Shown in pieces: positions 1 through 6,025 of a DNA stretch of 9,727 nt. Under the pieces are notes generated by a model. The model was given only the letters and a program-made list of their open reading frames with translations. It was not told where the DNA came from and ran no database searches. Every line of letters begins with the position of its first letter. The stretch's first letter is position 1. The stretch comes from an uncultured bacterium (GTDB taxonomy: Bacteria; Planctomycetota; UBA1135; GCA-002686595), in assembly GCA_902826945.1 (NCBI GenBank), contig CADEGS010000120.1, positions 1 to 9,727 on the forward strand, read 5' to 3'. The position numbers and the translations under genes are program-made.

Positions 1-235
1 CGAACTTCATGAACGGATAGCGGCTGTTGCCCAGGCGCAGCGTGTAGCGCGCCAGCCCGCCGCCGTCGCCCGAGCAGCGCTCGAAGGCCGCGAGCAGGCT
101 CTCGAGGTCGACCATCGCCTCGTACCTCGAGAGGTCCACGCGCGGACGGCCGCTCGCGCCCTCGGGCCAGGCCGCCTCCAGGTAGACCGCCAGCGCGCGG
201 CGCACGTGGGCGGGGGTGAGGTGCTCGAGCCGCAT
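1..235 (-). CDS. N-terminal part of an unrecognised conserved-looking protein (cut by window edge)
   Basis: I do not recognise this gene. The visible 78 codons start at an ATG whose first base is 235 and run off the left edge without a stop. The protein begins MRLEHLTPAHVRRALAVYLE, and the visible part ends with LRLGNSRYPFMKF, a tryptophan- and arginine-containing soluble-looking segment with no signal peptide or membrane helix. The reading frame starts only 4 bases after the pyrD stop codon, on the same strand, so it is almost certainly co-transcribed with pyrD and may be translationally coupled to it. No Shine-Dalgarno sequence is visible. The LGNSRYPFMKF stretch looks like a structured core motif, but I cannot name a family. 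The existence of the gene is well supported by its spacing and continuous frame; its function is unknown. Confidence 0.7.
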   Translation of the reverse strand, partial: MRLEHLTPAHVRRALAVYLEAAWPEGASGRPRVDLSRYEAMVDLESLLAAFERCSGDGGGLARYTLRLGNSRYPFMKF

Positions 236-239
236 GCCG

Positions 240-1184
240 CTAGCGCGCGCGCAGCGCCTCCGGCGCGCGGCGTCCGTCCTCGATCGTGCCGACCAGCGCC
301 TCCACGCTCGCGACCCCCGCCTGGTCGAGCGCGAGCGCGAGCTCCGCCGCCAGCCGTCCGGGCAGCGCCGGGTCGGCGAAGCAGGCCGTGCCGATCTGCA
401 CCGCGCGGCAGCCGGCGACCAGGAACTCGAGCACGTCGTCCACCGTCGCGATGCCGCCGCAGCCCACGACCGGGATCGAGACCGAGCGCGCGCACTCCCA
501 GGCGCAGCGCAGCGCCACGGGCTTGACGCCCGGGCCCGAGTAGCCGCCCTGCACCGTGGCGACGCCCGGGCGCCGCGTGCGCCAGTCGACCGCCAGCCCG
601 AGCAGCGTGTTGACCGCCGTGATCCCGTCCGCGCCGGCCGCCTCGACGGCGCGCGCCATCTCGTCGATGCGCGCGACGTTGGGCGAGAGCTTGGCCAGGA
701 TGGGCTTCGCCGTCGCCGCGCGCACGCCGCGCACGACCGCGGCCGCGAGCTCGGGGTCGGTGCCGAAGGGGATCTTGCCGCCCTGCACGTTCGGGCACGA
801 CAGGTTCACCTCGAGCGCGTCCACCGCCGCGACCGCGTCCAGCCGCCGTGCGAGCTCGGCGAAGTCGCCCGGCGCCTCGCCGCCGATGTTCGTGACGACC
901 AGCGTGTCGGCGCCGGCCATCTCCGGCACGACGCGCTCGAGGTAGTGCTCGATGCCCTTGTTCTCGAGGCCGATCGAGTTGATCAGGCCGGCCTCCGTCT
1001 CGCACAGGCGCGGCGCCGCGTTGCCCGGCCGCGGGCGCAGCGTGACCGTCTTGCTGACGAGCCCGCCGACGCGCTCGGGCGGCGTGAAGTGACACATCTC
1101 CAGCCCGTGCCCGTACGTCCCCGAGGCGGAGAGGATCGGGTTGCGCAGGCGCAGGGCCCCGAGCTGCACCGCCAGGTCGGCCAT
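240..1184 (-). CDS. pyrD: Dihydroorotate dehydrogenase, class 1B catalytic subunit (PyrD)
   Basis: This is the FMN enzyme that oxidises dihydroorotate to orotate in de novo pyrimidine synthesis. It is 314 aa, normal for the family. Visible motifs are the N-terminal LRNPILSASGTYG; the KTVTLRPRPGN phosphate and substrate loop; NSIGLENKG; the active-site segment NLSCPN with the catalytic base Cys130; KLSPNV; AVNTLLG; GGYSGPGVKPVALR; and the FMN phosphate loop GCGGIATVDD plus AVQIGTA. Cysteine rather than serine as base, and the SGPxxKPxALR motif, indicate class 1. The match is best to class 1B, which normally works with the iron-sulfur/FAD subunit PyrK and NAD+. No pyrK is in this window. The ATG at 1184 is preferred; an in-frame TTG at 1193 would add three residues. 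lspA ends 51 bases upstream, and a hairpin lies in that gap. An unrecognised gene follows after 4 bases. The enzyme assignment is secure; the 1B subclass is likely. Confidence 0.95.
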   Translation of the reverse strand: MADLAVQLGALRLRNPILSASGTYGHGLEMCHFTPPERVGGLVSKTVTLRPRPGNAAPRLCETEAGLINSIGLENKGIEHYLERVVPEMAGADTLVVTNIGGEAPGDFAELARRLDAVAAVDALEVNLSCPNVQGGKIPFGTDPELAAAVVRGVRAATAKPILAKLSPNVARIDEMARAVEAAGADGITAVNTLLGLAVDWRTRRPGVATVQGGYSGPGVKPVALRCAWECARSVSIPVVGCGGIATVDDVLEFLVAGCRAVQIGTACFADPALPGRLAAELALALDQAGVASVEALVGTIEDGRRAPEALRAR

Positions 1185-1197
1185 GCGGACCAATCTA

Positions 1198-1234
1198 AGC
1201 CCCGGCGCGCCCGGCTCCCAGCGCCCGCGGGGCT
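1198..1234 (-). terminator. Hairpin between lspA and pyrD, possible weak terminator or attenuator
   Basis: AGCCCCG (1198-1204) is complementary to CGGGGCT (1228-1234), with extra GGCGC/GCGCC pairing inside (1204-1208 with 1221-1225). It begins right after the lspA stop codon. On the minus-strand transcript it is followed by CTTAGATT, an unusually AT-rich patch here, although not a true U-run. It could reduce read-through from lspA into pyrD. This is only a sequence-symmetry call. Confidence 0.3.
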
Positions 1235-1235
1235 C

Positions 1236-1832
1236 TCAGCCGCCCTCGGCTCCGCTCGCGGAGGCCGGATCGGGCGCCGGCTCGCGCTGCAGGAGCCCGG
1301 ACAGGATCCACAGGCAGGCTCCGACCGTGATGCACGAGTCGGCCACGTTGAAGGTCGGGAAGTGCCAGTCCCAGCCCCAGCGCTCGTTCACGAACCACAC
1401 GTCCAGGAAGTCGCGCACCTCGCGCAGCGAGCGCCCGGCCTTCTCGCAGCCCAGGAAGAGGTTGTCGCACAGGTTGCCCGCGGCGCCGGCCAGGACCAGC
1501 ACGATCGCCGCGAACGAGGGCCAGTGGCGGCGATCGGCGCGCCAGGCGACGACGGCGAGCACGACGATCGCCAGCGCGCGCCCGGTGACGAGCAGCCGCG
1601 GCCAGCTCCCGAGCTGGCCGAAGGCCGCGCCGGGGTTGCAGCTCAGCATCAGGCCCAGCCAGGGCTCGATCAGGACGTGGCGCACGTGCCCGTGGGGATC
1701 GACCTCGACGCTCGCGGGGCCGGCGCCCATCCACGCGAAGACGCGCGCCTTGCTCCACAGGTCGAGCGCGACCAGGAGCCCCGCCGCGAGGAAGCGCCCC
1801 CAGGGCGGTCGCCGGGCGGCGGCCGCCGCCAT
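1236..1832 (-). CDS. lspA: Lipoprotein signal peptidase (signal peptidase II), atypical active-site loop
   Basis: LspA is an inner-membrane aspartyl protease that removes the signal peptide from diacylated prolipoproteins. The protein is 198 aa, slightly longer than typical bacterial forms. There are four hydrophobic segments, at about residues 14-26, 55-64, 82-98 and 107-120, with a last one near 163-182. Family motifs are LDLWSK (23-28), NPGAAFG (66-72), GN (119-120), RDFLD (140-144) and FNVADS (161-166). By comparison with the Pseudomonas enzyme, the catalytic pair should be Asp141 and Asp165, both present. Two things are odd. The usual GNLxDR is GNLCDN (Arg replaced by Asn124), and the stretch between it and DFLD is about nine residues longer than usual (residues 125-140, charged). 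The start ATG shares its A with the stop of the dksA-like gene (TGATG), implying coupled translation. The family call is secure; activity is likely. Confidence 0.92.
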   Translation of the reverse strand: MAAAAARRPPWGRFLAAGLLVALDLWSKARVFAWMGAGPASVEVDPHGHVRHVLIEPWLGLMLSCNPGAAFGQLGSWPRLLVTGRALAIVVLAVVAWRADRRHWPSFAAIVLVLAGAAGNLCDNLFLGCEKAGRSLREVRDFLDVWFVNERWGWDWHFPTFNVADSCITVGACLWILSGLLQREPAPDPASASGAEGG

Positions 1833-2203
1833 CAGCGGGCGCCCGACTCCTCGAGGCGCTGGCACTCGATGCACAGGCGCGCGTACGGCATGGCGGAGAG
1901 CCGCGCCTTGCCGAGCTGCTGGGCGCAGGACTCGCACTGGCCGAAGGTGCCCTCCTCGACCCGGTGCAGGGCGTCGGTGATCTCGGAGAGGGTGGCCTCG
2001 TCCCGCTGCAGGAGCTCCAGGCTGAACTCCTGGGCGAAGCTGTCCGAGCCGATGTCGGCCAGGTTGTCCATCGACACCCGCTCGCCGTCGTGCCCCAGGG
2101 CGTCCTCCTCGAGGCGGTCGATGTCGCCGCTGAGCTCGTTCCGGAGCCCCTGGAGCAGCGCCTTGAAGCGCTCGATTTCCGCTGGCGTGAGCTTGCGTCC
2201 CAT
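1832..2203 (-). CDS. DksA/TraR-family C4 zinc-finger protein
   Basis: This family binds in the secondary channel of RNA polymerase and, with ppGpp, adjusts initiation at rRNA and amino-acid promoters. The 123 aa protein begins with a predicted helical hairpin: LTPAEIERFKALLQGLRNEL is the first arm and residues 54-84 the return arm. The tip is near MDNLADIGSD (45-54), the position where DksA carries its acidic tip. A C-terminal zinc finger follows, with Cys90-x2-Cys93 and Cys111-x2-Cys114. The finger region, FGQCESC then YARLCIEC, matches the family closely. The length is shorter than E. coli DksA (151 aa). The ATG at 2203 is chosen because the family homology starts with MGRKLTPAEI; the upstream in-frame extension to 2281 is proline-rich noncoding-looking sequence. 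The gene is first in the run to lspA and overlaps it by one base. Whether it is a true DksA or a paralogue cannot be settled here. Confidence 0.9.
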   Translation of the reverse strand: MGRKLTPAEIERFKALLQGLRNELSGDIDRLEEDALGHDGERVSMDNLADIGSDSFAQEFSLELLQRDEATLSEITDALHRVEEGTFGQCESCAQQLGKARLSAMPYARLCIECQRLEESGAR

Positions 2204-2254
2204 GTCGTCGTTCGTGCTGGAAGGTGCCCCCCTCGGCGGGCCGGAGGGGCGGGG

Positions 2255-2283
2255 AGTATAGGGAGGCCCCCCGCGGGCCACAA
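2255..2283 (-). promoter_or_regulatory. Candidate sigma-70 promoter for the dksA-like/lspA/pyrD run
   Basis: On the minus strand, TTGTGG (2283-2278) is followed after exactly 17 bases by TATACT (2260-2255), a five-of-six match to the -10 consensus. The -35 matches only in its TTG. Transcription would start near 2248, giving a leader of about 45 bases before the ATG at 2203. It is the only AT-rich patch in a strongly GC-rich intergenic region, which makes the match more notable. No transcript data are available. Confidence 0.5.
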
Positions 2284-2298
2284 GGTCGCCCGCGGGCC
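2270..2298. repeat. Repeated palindrome CCCGCGGGCC, possible operator
   Basis: The ten-base word CCCGCGGGCC occurs at 2270-2279 and again at 2289-2298, 19 bases apart. Its first eight bases are a perfect palindrome, so the two copies are both direct and inverted repeats. The right-hand copy on the minus strand lies upstream of the proposed -35. The other lies in the -35/-10 spacer of the proposed dksA-like promoter. It could be an operator, a hairpin, or simple GC-rich coincidence. Confidence 0.35.
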
Positions 2299-2337
2299 CC
2301 TTGCGGCGCCGTCGCGCGCTTCCGACCCTGGTCCCCC

Positions 2338-3285
2338 ATGAGCGCCGAGCGAGCGGGGACCGCCGAGCGAGCCGGCGCGCGCGCGCCGTCCGGCGACCTG
2401 CGCCGGGGCCTGGCGGACTTCCTGGACGCGCTGCGGGTCGAGGCCGGCGCGGCGCGCAACACGCTCGCGGCCTACCGGCGCGACCTGGCCGCGTTCCTGG
2501 CCTGGGCCGCCGAGCACGAGCCCCTCGCGCGCTGGTCCGACGTGCGCCCGCAGACGATCGTGGCCTGGCTGAACGCGCGCCGCGACGCGGGCGCGGCCGA
2601 GGCCAGCGTCGCGCGCGCCCTGTGCGCGCTGCGCATGTGCCTGCGCCACCAGCTGCAGGAGGGGCGCCTCGAGCGCGACCCCGCCGCGCTGCTCTCCGCG
2701 CCGGTGCTGCGCCGCGCGCTGCCCTCGACCCTGGCGGTCGAGGAGGTCGAGCGCCTGCTCGCCGCGCCGCAGGGCGACGGCTGGCGCGCGCAGCGCGACC
2801 GCGCGCTGCTCGAGGTGCTCTACGCCTGCGGCGCGCGCGTCAGCGAGGCGCTGGGCCTGCGCGTGGACGCGCTCGAGCCCTCGCTGCGCGTGCTGCTCCT
2901 GCACGGCAAGGGCGACAAGGCGCGCGTCGTTCCGATCGGAGAGAGGGCGCGCGCGGCGGTCGAGCGCTGGCGCGACGACGGCCGCCTGGCGCTGCCCGGC
3001 GCGCGCGGGCGCCGCGAGCTCTTCCTCTCGCGCTCCGGACGCCCGCTCGACCGCACCAGCGCCTGGCGCGTCGTCACCGCCGCCGCGCGCGCCGCGGGGC
3101 TGGCCGACGTCTCGCCGCACACGCTGCGCCACTCCTTCGCCACGCACCTCCTGGCGGGCGGCGCGGACCTGCGCGCGGTGCAGGAGATGCTCGGCCACGC
3201 CTCGATCCGCACGACCGAGGTCTACACGCACCTCGACGCCGAGCACGTGCGCGGCCTGCACCGGCTGTATCACCCGCGAGGCTGA
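2338..3285 (+). CDS. xerD: Site-specific tyrosine recombinase XerD
   Basis: XerD acts with XerC at the dif site to resolve chromosome dimers at cell division. The protein is 315 aa. The N-terminal SAM-like core-binding domain (about residues 20-110) carries RNTLAAYRRDL and LRHQLQEG. The catalytic domain (about 130-310) holds every active residue: Arg167 in CGARVSE, Lys191 in GKGDKARVVP, His261 and Arg264 in HTLRHSFATH, His287 in MLGHASI, and the nucleophile Tyr296 in VYTHLD. The end, LHRLYHPRG, resembles the XerD C-terminus (LHQQHHPRA in E. coli) more than XerC. The ATG at 2338 is chosen because upstream in-frame codons reach into the divergent promoter region. The N-terminal 20 residues are extra compared with E. 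coli XerD and may be disordered. The gene stands alone on the plus strand, and a hairpin starts within its stop codon. A phage integrase is unlikely given the housekeeping neighbours and XerD-like tail. Confidence 0.93.
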   Translation: MSAERAGTAERAGARAPSGDLRRGLADFLDALRVEAGAARNTLAAYRRDLAAFLAWAAEHEPLARWSDVRPQTIVAWLNARRDAGAAEASVARALCALRMCLRHQLQEGRLERDPAALLSAPVLRRALPSTLAVEEVERLLAAPQGDGWRAQRDRALLEVLYACGARVSEALGLRVDALEPSLRVLLLHGKGDKARVVPIGERARAAVERWRDDGRLALPGARGRRELFLSRSGRPLDRTSAWRVVTAAARAAGLADVSPHTLRHSFATHLLAGGADLRAVQEMLGHASIRTTEVYTHLDAEHVRGLHRLYHPRG

Positions 3286-3303
3286 GCGACGAACGTCGCT
3301 CAG
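3280..3303 (+). terminator. Strong hairpin over the xerD stop codon
   Basis: GGCTGAGCGACG (3280-3291) and CGTCGCTCAGCC (3294-3305) are perfect reverse complements separated by AA. The left arm contains the xerD TGA stop (3283-3285). No U-run follows, so it is not a textbook intrinsic terminator. It is the first and longest of five adjacent hairpins between convergent genes. Confidence 0.5.
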
Positions 3304-3304
3304 C

Positions 3305-3397
3305 CCGCGGCCGCATGGCCGCGGCCGGCGCGGCAGCGCCGTAGCGCCGCAGGCCTCCTTCGCGCGCAGCGCGAAGCCCATCGTCGCGCAGCGACGG
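3305..3397. repeat. Cluster of four further inverted repeats between convergent genes
   Basis: After the first hairpin come four more perfect inverted repeats. They are CCGCGGCC/GGCCGCGG (3305-3312, 3317-3324), CGGCGC/GCGCCG (3326-3331, 3336-3341), CTTCGCGC/GCGCGAAG (3358-3365, 3369-3376) and CGTCGC/GCGACG (3382-3387, 3391-3396). Loops are GCAT, GGCA, GCA and GCA, so a GCA core recurs. The cluster separates xerD from the convergent propeller gene. The rest of the gap, 3398-3492, is C-rich with nothing recognisable. Confidence 0.6.
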
Positions 3398-3492
3398 AAG
3401 CACGCACCCGAGAAGCCACCGCCCCTGACGATCGAGGCACGACTCGAGCGCCCGGCCCCGCTCCCCCGAGCTCCCGACCGCCCCTCCCCGCT

Positions 3493-5886
3493 TCACCCCC
3501 CCAGCGTGAGCGCCAGCGCCTGCCCCAGCGCGCCGAACGCCAGCGGCCCGCGCCCCGGCGCGAGCACCAGCGCCTGGAACACGAGCGTGCGCCCGCACAG
3601 CGAGGGATCCGCGGGCAGGTCCAGCACGATGCGCGCCGTGCCGTCCTCGGCCGTCGTGAACGCCGCCGGCCGCTCGAGGCGCCGCAGGTCGAGCGGCACG
3701 TCGCACCAGCCCTCCAGCCGCAGCGGCGCCTCGGCGGGCGGCGACCAGAGCAGCACGCCCTCGGCGCCCGGCGGCGCGTCGCGCAGCAGGAAGGCGACGC
3801 GGGTGCCCAGGCGCGGCAGGTCGCAGGTCATGCTCGCGCCGCAGCCGCGGCCGACGATCTCGCGCGCGGCGGCGAGCCCGCACGGGCCGCTCGCCAGCAC
3901 GGCGATCAGCGCGTCGTCCGAGGGCTCCTGCCCGGCGCCGAGCAGGCCGCGCGCGCTGGGCAGGACGGCGTTCGCCGAGCCCACCACCGTCACGCGCCGC
4001 GCGCGCTCCGCCGGCGCCACGCCGCGCAGCGTCTCGTCGCCCGCGCCGCCCACGTAGGTCAGGAAGGCCGGCGCGCCGTCCCGCGCCTCGAGCCGCGCCA
4101 GCCAGCCGTCGCGGCCGCCGCCGGCCGCGGGCTGCGTGGCGTCGCGCAGCGGCAGGTCGGACGAGTCGGTCTCGCCGGCCGCCCAGACCGAGCCGTCGGC
4201 CGCCGGCGCCACCGCGTTGCAGCGCTCGTCCCCGCGTCCGTCGAGCACCCGCATCCACTCCAGCGCGGCGCCCGAGCCCGAGAGCCGCGCCACGAAGGCG
4301 GCGCGCCCGCGCGGCGCTCCGGGGGCGCCCGGGAGGTCCGCCGACGCGCTCCAGCCGCCGACGACGACGGAGTCGCCGGTCCAGGCCAGCGCCTGCGCGC
4401 CGTCCTCGCCGCTGCCACCGAGGAAGCTCGACCAGACCAGCGCGCCGCCGTCCACGCCCAGGCAGGTGACGAAGGCGTCGCAGGTGCCGTCGCGCACCTC
4501 GTCGAAGGCGCCGCGCGTGCTGGGGAAGTCGAGCGAGTGCGTCACGCCCGCGACCAGCGCGTGCCCGCGCGCGTCGCGCGCGACCGCGCAGGCGCGGTCC
4601 TCGCGCGTGCCGCCGAGCAGCGTGGCGAAGATCGGCACCGCCCCGCGCCCGTCGAGCGCGACGACGAACGCGTCGGAGATCCCGTCCAGGCGCTTCTTGA
4701 GCGCGTGCGAGGTGCACGGGAAGTCGCTCGAGCGCGTCGTGCCCACGACCAGCGCGTCGCCGCGCGGCCCGAGCGCGACCCCGGTCGCCTCCTCCTCGTC
4801 CGCGCCGCCGAGGAAGGTCGCGTACGCCAGGCGCGAGCCGTCGGGCGAGAGGCGCGCCGCGAAGGCGTCCCACAGGCCCGCGCGATACGGGCGCCAGGCG
4901 CCCGCGGAGGTCGGGAAGTCGTCGCTCTTCGTGCGCCCGACGACGACCGCCCCGCCGTCCGCGTCCACCGCGATCGCGCTCGCCTCGTCGTCGCAGGTCC
5001 CGCCGAGGAAGCTGGCCCAGACGAGCTCGCCCTGCGCGTCGAGCTTGAACACGCACGCCTGCCGGCTGGCGGCCGGTGCGCCGACGCCGCCCTTGCGCGG
5101 GAAGTCCTCCGACGCGCTCGAGCCCACGACGTAGACGTTGCCGAACGGGTCGCTCGCCACGCCGCGCGCGTCCTCCGCGGCGGCCCCGCCGACGTAGCGC
5201 GTGTAGACCAGCGTGGGATCGACGACGAGCGGCGCCGCCGGGTCGCGCTCCGGCGCGGCGAAGCCGAAGCTGCGCGGCCCGAGCAGGACGAAGCGGCTCG
5301 CGAGCGCGCGCGCGCCGCCGTCCGGCAGGCGCTCGCTGCTGCGCGGCGCGCGCTGGCGCAGCGTGCTCGCCCCGGCGCGCAGCACGAGCTCGCCCTCGGG
5401 CCCGAGCTCCAGCGCGTCGGCGCCCTCGACCTCCAGCCGCACGCCGTCGAGCGCGACGCCGGGCGCGAGCTCGAGGTCGTACTCGACCTCCCCGCCGCGC
5501 GCGTGGACGACCAGGTCGACGCCCTCGAGGATGCCGGCATAGCGCACGCCCGCGTACGCCGGCACGTCGCGGCGCCAGCCGGCCGGGTCGTCGCCGAGCA
5601 GGAAGTGGAAGCGCGCGCGCGGCGCGCCGAGGGGCTCCGGCGCCACGTCGCGCCCGCCCGCCACCGTCCAGCGCACGGCCGCGCGCGCGCCCGCCGGGCG
5701 CACCCAGAAGGCGCCGCGCTCGAAGCCCAGGCGCGCGCCGCCGTCGCGCAGCTCGAAGAGCGCGGCCGCGGCCGGATCCGCGCCGGCGACGAAGGCGGGC
5801 GGCAGGCCCGGACGCCGCGCCGACTCCTGGGCGAGGGAGACGGCGGCGAGCGCGGGGAGGAGCGACGAGACGGCGAGGACGCGCAT
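3493..5886 (-). CDS. Secreted SBBP-type seven-repeat propeller protein with C-terminal tail module
   Basis: This 797 aa protein is probably exported and displayed or released; no enzyme motif is visible. Residues 1-20 form a signal peptide (hydrophobic LAVSSLLPALAAVSLAQ, probable cleavage after Ala-19 or Gln-20). Residues about 40-225 match the N-terminal domain of SBBP proteins, with FHFLLGDDPAGWRRDVPAYA, GVDLVVHARGGEVEYDLELA and APLVVDPTLVY. Residues 227-643 hold seven repeats, each with an 'xxFLGG..eD' strand, a 'G..vVvG.T.S.DFP' strand and a 'DAFV..L' strand, about 60-66 residues apart; the seventh is degenerate. Residues about 680-797 are a tail with four cysteines (682, 688, 728, 764) and PADPSLCGRTLVFQA, ending LALTLGG. 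A related tail occurs in the two tail-bearing genes at the right end of the window. The ATG at 5886 lies directly before the signal peptide; no Shine-Dalgarno is seen. The gene converges on xerD. Ligand and role are unknown. Confidence 0.88.
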   Translation of the reverse strand: MRVLAVSSLLPALAAVSLAQESARRPGLPPAFVAGADPAAAALFELRDGGARLGFERGAFWVRPAGARAAVRWTVAGGRDVAPEPLGAPRARFHFLLGDDPAGWRRDVPAYAGVRYAGILEGVDLVVHARGGEVEYDLELAPGVALDGVRLEVEGADALELGPEGELVLRAGASTLRQRAPRSSERLPDGGARALASRFVLLGPRSFGFAAPERDPAAPLVVDPTLVYTRYVGGAAAEDARGVASDPFGNVYVVGSSASEDFPRKGGVGAPAASRQACVFKLDAQGELVWASFLGGTCDDEASAIAVDADGGAVVVGRTKSDDFPTSAGAWRPYRAGLWDAFAARLSPDGSRLAYATFLGGADEEEATGVALGPRGDALVVGTTRSSDFPCTSHALKKRLDGISDAFVVALDGRGAVPIFATLLGGTREDRACAVARDARGHALVAGVTHSLDFPSTRGAFDEVRDGTCDAFVTCLGVDGGALVWSSFLGGSGEDGAQALAWTGDSVVVGGWSASADLPGAPGAPRGRAAFVARLSGSGAALEWMRVLDGRGDERCNAVAPAADGSVWAAGETDSSDLPLRDATQPAAGGGRDGWLARLEARDGAPAFLTYVGGAGDETLRGVAPAERARRVTVVGSANAVLPSARGLLGAGQEPSDDALIAVLASGPCGLAAAREIVGRGCGASMTCDLPRLGTRVAFLLRDAPPGAEGVLLWSPPAEAPLRLEGWCDVPLDLRRLERPAAFTTAEDGTARIVLDLPADPSLCGRTLVFQALVLAPGRGPLAFGALGQALALTLGG
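3958..5208 (-). repeat. Seven SBBP-like propeller repeats within the secreted protein
   Basis: Repeat starts, by protein residue, are near 227, 289, 355, 419, 485, 544 and 609. Core matches are TRYVGG, ASFLGG, ATFLGG, ATLLGG, SSFLGG, MRVLDG and LTYVGG. Each is followed about 25 residues later by S.DFP or its variant (EDFP, DDFP, SDFP, LDFP, ADLP, SDLP, AVLP). Seven copies fit one closed seven-bladed beta-propeller; that structure is inferred. Confidence 0.75.
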
Positions 5887-5946
5887 GCGGGGCGGCGCCG
5901 CGGGGACGGGGAGCGGGGGCGCGGGCGCCGGGGCTGCATCGATCCC

Positions 5947-5986
5947 GGCGGCGAGCGTTCTTCAATCGAAAGAGCGCTTCGCCGCC
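5947..5986 (-). terminator. Long imperfect hairpin between uvrC and the propeller gene
   Basis: The arms 5947-5962 and 5970-5986 pair over about 16 positions with one bulged base (5978) and one imperfect pair (5958/5974), around a loop of about seven bases. It lies 39 bases after the uvrC stop and 60 bases before the propeller gene start. No U-run follows on the minus strand. It could end uvrC transcription, protect an mRNA end, or modulate read-through. Confidence 0.45.
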
Positions 5987-6025
5987 CGCCGCGTGCGGAA
6001 AGGGCTTCCGGGTCGCCGCCGCGCG

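Noticed and set aside
216..2261. 681-residue plus-strand open frame opposite pyrD and lspA
   Set aside because: It runs antisense to three well-supported genes, is arginine/alanine-rich low-complexity sequence, and has no family motif; long open shadows are expected at this GC content.
2338..3285. Tyrosine recombinase as a phage or integron integrase
   Set aside because: The XerD-type ending, single housekeeping context and absence of attachment-site or cargo features favour chromosomal XerD.
1195..3381. 728-residue minus-strand open frame opposite xerD
   Set aside because: It overlaps the fully conserved xerD on the other strand and the dksA-like and lspA genes in another frame; its composition is typical of a shadow.
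5939..5965. Promoter for the SBBP gene, with TTGAAG as -35
   Set aside because: The hexamer 17 bases later (TCGATG) is a poor -10 match, so I do not call it.
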